Part shown: positions 1 through 5,243 of the stretch, one piece after another
How the letters are laid out: the number at the start of each line of letters is the position of its first letter
Numbering within the stretch: the first letter of the stretch is position 1
From: Saprospiraceae bacterium
GTDB lineage: Bacteria; Bacteroidota; Bacteroidia; Chitinophagales; Saprospiraceae
Reading direction: 5' to 3'
Length of the DNA: 5,243 nt
NCBI GenBank assembly: GCA_027031145.1
Contig: JALVEG010000070.1
Coordinates: 1 to 5,243 of the forward strand
Notes under the pieces: generated by a model
Seen by the model: only the letters and a program-made list of their open reading frames with translations
Told to the model about the DNA's origin: nothing
The model's database searches: none
Program-made: the position numbers and the translations under genes

Positions 1-1
1 A

Positions 2-1345
2 AAAGATTCATTATATCTTCATTTGGTGATGTTTACAAGTCGGGATTTATACACATATTTTGATGATCCTACTACTGATGAAGAAATGGATAGTACTAAA
101 AAAGCTCTATTGTGGAGATTAGAATCAGATTCATTGAAACTGTTGGATACATTGAATCTAGATCCTAGTCAAAATAATATAACTGAAATGTATGAATGTA
201 AACAATTTTCAGAAAAAAAATGGATATATATAATGGAAAGGGAATTTTTTCCAACATATTTCGTGCCGAAAGCAACTGAACAAGATTCGTTTTTATCTGA
301 AGATACATTTATTAGTGTATTGGATTATAGTGGTGATAGTATTATTATAAGAAGATTAAAAGGAAGTCAATATAACCCGTTTTATAAATATTCACTTTAC
401 ACGGAAGATTATTATTATGATGCCCAATTATGGCATCTTTATTCATATGATTTATCCCCTTTCAAGGTTTTTATAATAAGCAAATCACTTGAAAATGGAC
501 ATGAAATAAAAAAAGATATTTATGCTGATAGTTTTTATATTAAAAGAGAATCAGGGATTTTTTCTAGATTTAATGCTTTTTTTATGATTAGAAAAGATAA
601 TGAAGTCAAGAAAAGAGTGTTTGAAAGAAATAAATACCCAACCCTTGAAGATTGGCCAAAATCTGATATGATTATACCTGTAGGAGAAGATGAATATAAA
701 TATTATTCAAGTTTTGAATTTTTGTTACGAACACCTCAAAATCGTTATATAATAGGCAGAAAAAAACGGCATAAACCCAATACTGATTCATTGGAATTGT
801 ATTATGTGTTTGACAAAGAAACACAAATATGGGATACTATATATATGCCAAATGATGTAAGGAATTTCAATATATATAAAGATAGGTATTTATATGGGAC
901 ATTATGGAGAAAATGTACTTATTGCAGAGATTATAAACCGGTAAGAGATAGTGTATTGGCACTTATCAAAAAATATCCTAAAAAATATAGTTGGAAATAT
1001 AGCAATTATCCCAATTTGGCACATTGTTCCGGAAAATTTTTCATTTATGATTTGGAAAGGAGGAAATATGTAGAGATGAAAGCGGAAGATAGAGATGCGG
1101 AATTGATAGAAATAATTGACGGTTGGATATATTATCGTGTTTATGATGAGATCAGAAGAATGAAGTTGGGATTGGAACCTGATTATTTTGATAAGTCAAC
1201 AGTCGAGGTATTAGTCAAAAACAAAGAAGTCATACCCAATGTACACCATATTTTTTTAAAGGAAAAGTGTCCTGTTGTGGAAGAATGGATAACACCCGAC
1301 CCACATAAAAAGCGCAAAGCATTTAAAGTGAAAATTGGGAAATGA
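2..1345 (+). CDS. Uncharacterised protein, 5' end outside the window
   Basis: The frame is open from base 2 with no stop before TGA at 1343-1345, so the gene probably begins to the left of the window. In-window start candidates are TTG at 23 and ATG at 29, and neither has a signal peptide after it. The visible 447 codons are rich in Tyr, Phe, Trp, Lys and Asp, with no membrane segment. There is one CxxC pair (Cys codons at 914 and 923) and a basic C-terminus. Several short aromatic strand-like stretches (for example RYIIGRKKR, LYYVFDKETQIWDTI, KFFIYDLERRKYVEM, GWIYYRVYDEI) recur at intervals and could be blades of a beta-propeller or another beta-rich repeat fold; this is inference from pattern only. 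I do not recognise the family. It lies upstream of the DUF3289 gene on the same strand, separated by at least 129 bp and a hairpin, so co-transcription is possible but unproven. Confidence 0.75.
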   Translation, partial: KDSLYLHLVMFTSRDLYTYFDDPTTDEEMDSTKKALLWRLESDSLKLLDTLNLDPSQNNITEMYECKQFSEKKWIYIMEREFFPTYFVPKATEQDSFLSEDTFISVLDYSGDSIIIRRLKGSQYNPFYKYSLYTEDYYYDAQLWHLYSYDLSPFKVFIISKSLENGHEIKKDIYADSFYIKRESGIFSRFNAFFMIRKDNEVKKRVFERNKYPTLEDWPKSDMIIPVGEDEYKYYSSFEFLLRTPQNRYIIGRKKRHKPNTDSLELYYVFDKETQIWDTIYMPNDVRNFNIYKDRYLYGTLWRKCTYCRDYKPVRDSVLALIKKYPKKYSWKYSNYPNLAHCSGKFFIYDLERRKYVEMKAEDRDAELIEIIDGWIYYRVYDEIRRMKLGLEPDYFDKSTVEVLVKNKEVIPNVHHIFLKEKCPVVEEWITPDPHKKRKAFKVKIGK

Positions 1346-1436
1346 TATGGATATGAATAGAGAAAGATAAGAGACTTTAACGTGGTAAACGAATACCGAT
1401 TTTGGAAGTAGGGAAATGGTAGGAAACGTTTGCCTT

Positions 1437-1484
1437 CTTGCCCCGAGAAACATATGAAATGTTTCATCGGGAGGATGTAGCAAG
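1437..1484 (+). promoter_or_regulatory. Strong hairpin in the leader of the DUF3289 gene
   Basis: Bases 1442-1453 (CCCGAGAAACAT) pair with 1459-1471 (ATGTTTCATCGGG), giving a 12-bp stem with one bulged A at 1466 and a 5-nt loop (ATGAA, 1454-1458). An outer stem CTTGC (1437-1441) with GCAAG (1480-1484) can close around it, leaving 1472-1479 unpaired on the 3' side. No T-tract follows, so it is a poor intrinsic terminator. It could be a translation-control structure or a processing site, or the relic of a mobile-element end. The pairing is directly visible; the function is unknown. Confidence 0.55.
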
Positions 1485-1528
1485 GAAAAAGATATACAAT
1501 CATAAAAGCAATAAAAATCACAATTCTA

Positions 1529-3547
1529 TTGTTGTTTTTAACAGGGACTATATATGCGCAAAACTGCTGTGAGAGCGGGGAATGCTATATACGTCTAAAT
1601 GATATATCGGGAGTGGATACCGATACATTTCAGAATTCTTTGAAGGCGGCAGCGTGTGAGTTGGTACAGGCATTTCCGGATGATTTTAGACGGGATTTTC
1701 GTGTCTATGATTTTGGTTTTTACCTGCACAATGAGCATTTTGACGGCAATTATCCGGCGGTATTTGAGCAGGTGAAGTCGCAGATAGACAAGCCGTATTA
1801 TCTGTTGTTTGGTAAGCAGACGGATAGTACGGGGGTGTATAGTAAGATATGGGTGGAGGTGAAGCTGCCGGAAACTAATATTTTTGAGTGTTATACAGAA
1901 GAAGAAAGAGCTTTTATTCCTTTGCGTATATTGTCTAAAATAAATGAAACTTATGATAAAATGGGGAGGAATGCATTTTATTATGCAGAAGCCGAAATTA
2001 GCGGTATGAATAAACTCATTAAGATTATTAATAAAGCAAAAGAATGTTGTTATGTTAGTCCGCTAAGGGATCCGGATGTGTGTCCTTCTTGTCCCGATAA
2101 TGATGAAATAAAGACAATTTTAGAGTATTATGGCTTTTTTAATTTACCTGTTTTTAATCTTACAATTAGTCCAATGAATAAAGAAGGGGTAGTAAAGCAA
2201 TATGCTTCGATTTCGGCCAAACTGGGGAGTAGTGGAGAACAAATATCATTGAATGATTATATCGTTCCATATTTGAAAGAAATTGATACAGTTGTACATA
2301 ATGTTTATGGGACAATTAGTCATTATGATCAATTAAGTGATGATTATAATTGTATGGATATTATGAACATTGTTTATAATACAAATGGAGCTAATTATTC
2401 TGCGCTAATAAACAAATCGGGAAGAAATGATAATAGAAGGAATAAAGAAGATGTGAAAACACGAGAAGGAGAAAATATTTACTTAAAAGTAGATGTAATC
2501 TCATTAAAAGATTTAAAAGGAAATGAATATATTTATTATAGATTTTCTCAAAATATTACAGATGGTAATTCGAAATTTGGAATTTTAGATGATATAATTA
2601 AATTTAAGGAAAATTCTACCTATAAAGATGAGGAATTGTTGTATATGATCTGGGCGGTAATGACTCAAGATGTAACATTAGATGAACTTATTGAAGGACA
2701 TGATTATTTAAGTCCGGATTATGGTAATACTTATGATCCACCGCCTTCCTATATTAAAATATTAGATTCGTATGTCCCGACATTTGAGCCTGATAATTAT
2801 GAATTAATGGCTAAAACTAAATGGTTAGATGAAACTCATGAATATAATCCTCCAAATAAAATCCCTAATGATCTGCAATCAGGTTACGATGGAGATACAA
2901 TGAAATTATCTCGCTATTTTCCGAATAATAGAGCATTATTGAAGTTAGATAATAATGATCTATTAAATAAGTATTTTAAAAGTTTAATAACAGATGGCTT
3001 CTTAAATAGTGATTTGCAAAATGTTGCAAATGATTATTTTAATAGATGGGTTGCCGGTACAGGTGGAGATTATTTCAATCAAGAACTTAGTGAATACGTA
3101 TTGACAGACGGACATACTATTGCTACTGTACATGATTTTGGGGAATTACTTAATGATTCATTGAAAAGAGTCAAAGGAGATTTAAGTAAATTGCCATTTT
3201 TGAAATTGGAAGCAGGATATCGGGTAATATATGGTGAAGGAGAAAAGCACTCGGGTTTAGGAATATTGGTACATGATACTGAGAAATTGTATATATATAA
3301 TATGGATGACTATCACTATGATAAGGACTCAAGGGAATGGGAAATAAAGCTGTATTTTCAAATATTTGATAACTTTGGATTAGATGATGGTGATTTGGAG
3401 GATTTTCAAGGGTGGGAATGGAGTGTGCATCAGTGGAATAAAAAATTTGCAGCATGGTGGATACTCCAACATATAAGAGGGTATAAACCTTTTCGGACGG
3501 AAATAAGGACTGTTTTTAAGATAAAAGGGGATTTAGATAAAAAATAA
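1529..3547 (+). CDS. Secreted protein with C-terminal DUF3289 domain, start unclear
   Basis: The protein has about 672-681 residues. The start is uncertain: TTG at 1529 gives only a stub of a signal peptide, whereas the frame further upstream encodes a textbook Sec signal (KAIKITILLLFLTGTIYA, cleavage likely after IYA) but has no ATG between the in-frame TAG at 1478 and 1529. An ATA at 1502 stands where ATG would be expected. Counting from 1529, residues ~11-190 form a module with Cys pairs (NCC 12-14, ECC 172-174, CPSC 185-188) and blocks such as DFRVYDFGFYLHNE and PYYLLFGKQTD. Residues ~190-450 are not recognised. Residues ~475-670 match DUF3289 as I recall it: a GTGG segment, VHDT, FGLDDGDL (616-623), WWILQH and GYKPF (651-655). 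DUF3289 has no established activity and is often found near type VI secretion or Rhs-type effector genes. GC drops from ~45% before ~1880 to ~25% after it. A lipoprotein gene follows after 11 bp, suggesting an effector/partner operon. Confidence 0.8.
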   Translation: MLFLTGTIYAQNCCESGECYIRLNDISGVDTDTFQNSLKAAACELVQAFPDDFRRDFRVYDFGFYLHNEHFDGNYPAVFEQVKSQIDKPYYLLFGKQTDSTGVYSKIWVEVKLPETNIFECYTEEERAFIPLRILSKINETYDKMGRNAFYYAEAEISGMNKLIKIINKAKECCYVSPLRDPDVCPSCPDNDEIKTILEYYGFFNLPVFNLTISPMNKEGVVKQYASISAKLGSSGEQISLNDYIVPYLKEIDTVVHNVYGTISHYDQLSDDYNCMDIMNIVYNTNGANYSALINKSGRNDNRRNKEDVKTREGENIYLKVDVISLKDLKGNEYIYYRFSQNITDGNSKFGILDDIIKFKENSTYKDEELLYMIWAVMTQDVTLDELIEGHDYLSPDYGNTYDPPPSYIKILDSYVPTFEPDNYELMAKTKWLDETHEYNPPNKIPNDLQSGYDGDTMKLSRYFPNNRALLKLDNNDLLNKYFKSLITDGFLNSDLQNVANDYFNRWVAGTGGDYFNQELSEYVLTDGHTIATVHDFGELLNDSLKRVKGDLSKLPFLKLEAGYRVIYGEGEKHSGLGILVHDTEKLYIYNMDDYHYDKDSREWEIKLYFQIFDNFGLDDGDLEDFQGWEWSVHQWNKKFAAWWILQHIRGYKPFRTEIRTVFKIKGDLDKK

Positions 3548-3558
3548 ATATATGTCAG

Positions 3559-4032
3559 ATGAAAAAAAATATAGTTTTAGCATTAATAGTTATTTTTACT
3601 TTAATAGCTTGTGATAATGAATTGAGATTTGAAAAAATAGAAAAATTAAGTTCTGAATTTTATGAAGATTCTTATGATTCCTTAAAGACGCGATCTGATA
3701 GGTATATTGTATATGGATATAAGAATGATGCAAAGACGGAAAGATTGATCGATAGTTTTGCTTGCCAACTTGCTCAACCATTGTATAAAAAATATTTATC
3801 TTATGATATTGAATTTTATAAAAAATCCCATAAAACCAATATTGATTATATCAATAAACATCCTAAGCATTGGAATGCTTATGCTATGTTTCATGATTAT
3901 CTTTGGCATTATAGTTTTAATCAGCATGGATTCGCCTCAAAAGCTAAGGTAAAAAACAGTGAGGGTAGAAAGTTTTTTTATCCAAGACCGGAATGTTTGT
4001 CCAAGAAAAAACAGAAAGATAGTCTTAGATAA
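3559..4032 (+). CDS. Small lipoprotein, possible partner of the DUF3289 protein
   Basis: This is a 157-residue protein with a clear type II signal peptide: MKK, a hydrophobic stretch (residues 5-16) and the lipobox LIAC with the lipidated Cys at 18. The mature protein is therefore expected to be anchored to a membrane; residues after the Cys are DNELRFEK, with acidic positions near the anchor. The rest is polar and aromatic, with a central segment resembling YKKSHKTNIDYINKHPKHWNAY followed by His/Trp/Tyr-rich FHDYLWHYSFNQHG. I do not recognise the family. ATG at 3559 is preferred because it gives the complete signal. An ATG at 3552 is in another frame. The gene begins 11 bp after the DUF3289 stop, so the two are almost certainly co-transcribed. 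By analogy with effector-immunity operons it could be an envelope-located immunity or accessory protein, but no sequence motif proves this. Confidence 0.8.
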   Translation: MKKNIVLALIVIFTLIACDNELRFEKIEKLSSEFYEDSYDSLKTRSDRYIVYGYKNDAKTERLIDSFACQLAQPLYKKYLSYDIEFYKKSHKTNIDYINKHPKHWNAYAMFHDYLWHYSFNQHGFASKAKVKNSEGRKFFYPRPECLSKKKQKDSLR

Positions 4033-4050
4033 TGTGTACTAAACTTATCT
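4027..4050 (+). terminator. Weak hairpin at the end of the lipoprotein gene
   Basis: AGATAA (4027-4032, overlapping the lipoprotein stop codon) can pair with TTATCT (4045-4050) across a 12-nt loop, followed by GTTTTA. The stem is short and A/T-rich and the T-run is only four bases, so terminator activity is doubtful. It is the only candidate near the end of the DUF3289-lipoprotein operon. Confidence 0.25.
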
Positions 4051-4053
4051 GTT

Positions 4054-4176
4054 TTACACCAACCCTTCACTCTTCAGAATATCCTTTACCTTCTCCACAG
4101 GTATTTCCAAAATATCGGCGATTTGGGGGATGGTGAAGTGTTTTTTTTGTAAAAAGTTAAATTTTATTAATATCTT
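4054..4176 (-). pseudogene. C-terminal remnant of a protein with an HTH-like tail
   Basis: On the minus strand, a 40-codon frame ends at a TAA (complement of 4054-4056) and is closed upstream by another stop at 4177-4179. It contains no Met start. The peptide includes KKHFTIPQIADILEIPVEKV and ends KDILKSEGLV. The pattern 'F-(S/T)-x-x-Q-I-A-x-I-L-x-(I/V)-x-V-E-x-V' is what I know from the C-terminal tails of PD-(D/E)XK nuclease-family transposases and similar helix-turn-helix-like tails in Bacteroidota. The sequence is too protein-like to be chance in such an A/T-rich gap, and its GC is higher than the flanks. It is best explained as the leftover 3' end of a deleted transposase-like gene. Family assignment is tentative. 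Confidence 0.45.
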
Positions 4177-4208
4177 TTTAAATTTTGAACTTAAACACAT
4201 GGTTAAAC

Positions 4209-4236
4209 GTTATTATTTACGTACTTAATAAGTAAC
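4209..4236 (+). promoter_or_regulatory. Likely YefM operator: overlapping palindromes upstream of yefM
   Basis: A 28-bp imperfect dyad (GTTA...TAAC ends) contains the perfect palindromes TACGTA (4218-4223) and, overlapping its end, TACTTAATAAGTA (4222-4234, 6-bp arms around a central A). YefM-YoeB systems autorepress by binding palindromes at the operon promoter, and these sit 10-35 bp upstream of the yefM ATG. The palindromes are seen directly; the operator role is inferred from the family. Confidence 0.5.
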
Positions 4237-4240
4237 TTTG
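4233..4240 (+). promoter_or_regulatory. Bacteroidota-type -7 box for the yefM-yoeB operon
   Basis: TAACTTTG fits the TAnnTTTG consensus of the Bacteroidota primary sigma factor. It ends only 4 bp before the yefM ATG, so transcription would begin at or very near the start codon. It overlaps the right end of the palindrome cluster, the arrangement expected for repression by steric block. No convincing -33 element was found at the usual distance. Confidence 0.45.
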
Positions 4241-4244
4241 AATT

Positions 4245-4496
4245 ATGAAAGTAATAAATTATACAGATCTTAGATCGAATTTGAAGTATTGGTTAAATTC
4301 TGTCATTGATGATGTTGAAGAGATAATTATTAAAAGAAAAAATCAAAAAGATTTAGTGCTTATATCCTTGGAGGAATATAATTCTTTGGTAGAAACTAAC
4401 TATTTGTTATCAGGGAAAAACAGGGATGTATTATTGGAATCTATTGCTGAAGTGAAAGAGGGTAAAAAGAAATATAAAGATATTATTGAAGAATGA
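4245..4496 (+). CDS. yefM: YefM-family antitoxin
   Basis: This is an 83-residue antitoxin of the Phd/YefM family, the same length as E. coli YefM. It neutralises the YoeB ribosome-dependent mRNA interferase by binding it through its C-terminal tail, and represses its own promoter through its N-terminal DNA-binding fold. The sequence shows the family layout: MKVINYTDLRSNL at the N-terminus, a central ITR-like IIIKRKNQKDLVLISLEEYNSL (residues ~27-48), the ETNYLL motif, then a charged C-terminal toxin-binding segment ending KDIIEE. The ATG at 4245 aligns with the family start. Its TGA overlaps the yoeB start in an ATGA (4493-4496), indicating translational coupling. The operon is preceded by palindromes and a TAnnTTTG box, fitting autoregulation. 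Family identity is secure from sequence pattern. Confidence 0.95.
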   Translation: MKVINYTDLRSNLKYWLNSVIDDVEEIIIKRKNQKDLVLISLEEYNSLVETNYLLSGKNRDVLLESIAEVKEGKKKYKDIIEE

Positions 4497-4750
4497 AGAT
4501 AGCATGGTCATCAACAGCATGGAATGATTATCTCTATTGGCAAAAAACTGATAGAAAAAAACTAAAACGGATAAATCTTCTTATCAAGGAAACAATCAGG
4601 AATCCATTTGAAGGAATGGGAAATCCCGAACCTTTAAAGCATGAATTGCAGGGGTTTTGGTCAAGAAGAATTGATAAAGAACATCGTTTGGTGTATTTAT
4701 ATACGGAAGGAGAGTTGCTGATTGTTGCTTGTCGCTATCACTATTGTTAA
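4493..4750 (+). CDS. yoeB: YoeB-family mRNA interferase toxin
   Basis: This is an 85-residue toxin of the YoeB/RelE superfamily. YoeB binds the ribosomal A site and cleaves mRNA there, halting translation when the antitoxin is degraded. The sequence follows E. coli YoeB almost motif by motif: the opening W-S-x-x-A-W-x-D-Y-L-Y-W-Q, then PFEGMGNPEPLKHEL and GFWSRRI, then EHRLVY and the terminal ACRYHY. The catalytic set is intact: Glu46, Arg65, His83 and Tyr84. Unlike E. coli YoeB it carries one extra C-terminal residue, Cys85, after the terminal Tyr that takes part in catalysis. It overlaps yefM by four bases, so its synthesis is coupled to the antitoxin. The gene appears complete and functional. 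Confidence 0.96.
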   Translation: MKIAWSSTAWNDYLYWQKTDRKKLKRINLLIKETIRNPFEGMGNPEPLKHELQGFWSRRIDKEHRLVYLYTEGELLIVACRYHYC

Positions 4751-4877
4751 GAATAATACCAGATTAAATGCAAACACTTTCACCCAATCACTTCAACCAA
4801 TTTCCTTTTTTTTCTTCAATCTCATAAAATAAATTATCGTTTTTTTTCCTTTAACCCTATAAATATTAAATAAAATG

Positions 4878-4892
4878 ATATGAGAATCATAT
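4878..4892 (+). promoter_or_regulatory. Palindrome in the tyrS promoter region
   Basis: ATATGA (4878-4883) and TCATAT (4887-4892) are perfect inverted repeats around GAA. The site lies 9-23 bp before the tyrS -7 box, over the position expected for the -33 element. It could be an operator, or could be chance in A/T-rich DNA. Confidence 0.3.
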
Positions 4893-4900
4893 TAAAAATA

Positions 4901-4908
4901 TATTTTTG
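4901..4908 (+). promoter_or_regulatory. Bacteroidota-type -7 box for tyrS
   Basis: TATTTTTG matches TAnnTTTG and ends 16 bp before the tyrS ATG, which would give a short leader of roughly 10 nt. It indicates that tyrS has its own promoter and is not read only from the toxin-antitoxin operon. The rest of the gap 4751-4900 shows T-runs (4808-4815, 4840-4847) but no convincing terminator hairpin. Confidence 0.5.
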
Positions 4909-4924
4909 CAAAAATTTTGAATAA

Positions 4925-5243
4925 ATGAATTTTATAGAAGAATTACGCTGGAGAGGGATGTTGTATGATATGACTCCCGGAACTGAAGAATTGCTTGGCA
5001 ATAATAAGGTTATCGGGTACATAGGATTTGATCCTACTGCACCGTCATTGACTATAGGCAATTTGGTACAGATTATGATATTGAAAATATTTCAAAATCA
5101 TGGACATACACCGATAGTTTTAATGGGTGGAGCTACAGGCAGGATAGGAGATCCTTCAGGAAAAGACAAGGAACGTAAATTGAAAACCGAAGAAGAATTG
5201 GATAATAATCTTAAACATCAGATGCAACAGATGAAACGACTGT
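4925..5243 (+). CDS. tyrS: Tyrosyl-tRNA synthetase, 5' part (cut by window end)
   Basis: The first 106 codons of a class I aminoacyl-tRNA synthetase that attaches tyrosine to tRNA-Tyr in the cytoplasm; the full family length is about 420-430 residues. ATG at 4925 gives the standard Bacteroidota opening MNFIEELRWRGM. The N-terminal Rossmann catalytic domain is visible: GYIGFDPTAPSL (residues 31-42) aligns with YxGFDPTADSL of the family, keeping the Tyr, Asp and Thr of the active site, and GGATGRIGDPSGK follows, the conserved tyrosine-pocket loop. Oddly, the HIGH signature reads TIGN (residues 43-46, bases 5051-5062), replacing both histidines. The KMSKS loop and the tRNA-binding S4-like domain lie outside the window. 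It has its own likely promoter. The housekeeping role is confident; whether TIGN is a lineage variant or marks a divergent copy cannot be told here. Confidence 0.93.
   Translation, partial: MNFIEELRWRGMLYDMTPGTEELLGNNKVIGYIGFDPTAPSLTIGNLVQIMILKIFQNHGHTPIVLMGGATGRIGDPSGKDKERKLKTEEELDNNLKHQMQQMKRL

Noticed and set aside
1183..1521. Minus-strand 112-codon frame
   Set aside because: It lies opposite the end of the first gene and the DUF3289 leader, has no domain-like pattern, and its Phe/Tyr/Ser-rich composition is typical of the antisense of A/T-rich coding DNA.
3171..3455. Minus-strand 94-codon frame
   Set aside because: It is fully antisense to the conserved DUF3289 domain, and its His/Pro/Ile/Ser-rich sequence is typical of antisense shadows.
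3758..3952. Plus-strand 64-codon frame inside the lipoprotein gene
   Set aside because: It is an out-of-frame overlap with a gene that has a clear lipoprotein signal; its Ile/Leu richness comes from A/T-rich codons read in another frame.
4157..4186. Direct repeat TTAAATTTT (4157-4165 and 4178-4186)
   Set aside because: Nine A/T-only bases repeated in a very A/T-rich gap are expected by chance, and no element lies between the copies.
4779..4850. Possible second minus-strand coding remnant ending KRKLVEVIG
   Set aside because: A stop-bounded 20-odd codon tail can be read near 4785-4850, but it is short and Lys-rich because of poly-T runs, and cannot be told from chance.
4834..5061. Minus-strand 75-codon frame over the tyrS start
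   Set aside because: It is antisense to the conserved beginning of tyrS and its promoter, with no recognisable protein features.
1..5243. CRISPR array, tRNA/rRNA genes, or complete insertion sequence
   Set aside because: I saw no regularly spaced repeats, tRNA cloverleaf, rRNA motifs or transposase gene with terminal inverted repeats on either strand.

Overview
The window is about 30% GC and looks like a chromosomal segment from a member of the Bacteroidota. Three things support this: the tyrosyl-tRNA synthetase start (MNFIEELRWRGM), promoter boxes of the TAnnTTTG type just upstream of yefM and tyrS, and start sites with A/T-rich leaders and no clear Shine-Dalgarno sequence. No genus can be assigned from sequence alone.

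From left to right, all confident genes are on the + strand. (1) Positions 2-1345 hold a large uncharacterised gene that runs in from beyond the left edge. (2) Positions 1346-1501 are a GC-richer gap with a strong hairpin. (3) About 1502/1529-3547 is a secreted multidomain protein with a Sec signal, a cysteine-containing N-terminal module and a C-terminal DUF3289 domain. No normal start codon can be found for it. (4) Positions 3559-4032 encode a small lipoprotein starting 11 bp later, probably in the same operon. (5) Positions 4033-4244 hold a short minus-strand coding remnant, then the yefM operator/promoter region. (6) Positions 4245-4750 are a complete YefM-YoeB type II toxin-antitoxin operon with an ATGA overlap and all YoeB catalytic residues. 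(7) Positions 4751-4924 are an A/T-rich gap with the tyrS promoter. (8) From 4925 to the right edge is the 5' part of tyrS.

The central region reads as an accessory island next to a housekeeping gene. The DUF3289 protein plus lipoprotein resembles an effector and partner (possibly immunity) pair. The first ~350 bp of the DUF3289 gene and its leader are about 45% GC, while the rest of the gene is about 25% GC, a mosaic expected if conserved heads recombine with variable tails. The TA operon and the remnant beside it are typical of a variable locus. The points most worth a second look are the missing start codon and structured leader of the DUF3289 gene, the unusual Sec-exported DUF3289/lipoprotein pairing, and the TIGN sequence in place of HIGH in TyrS.
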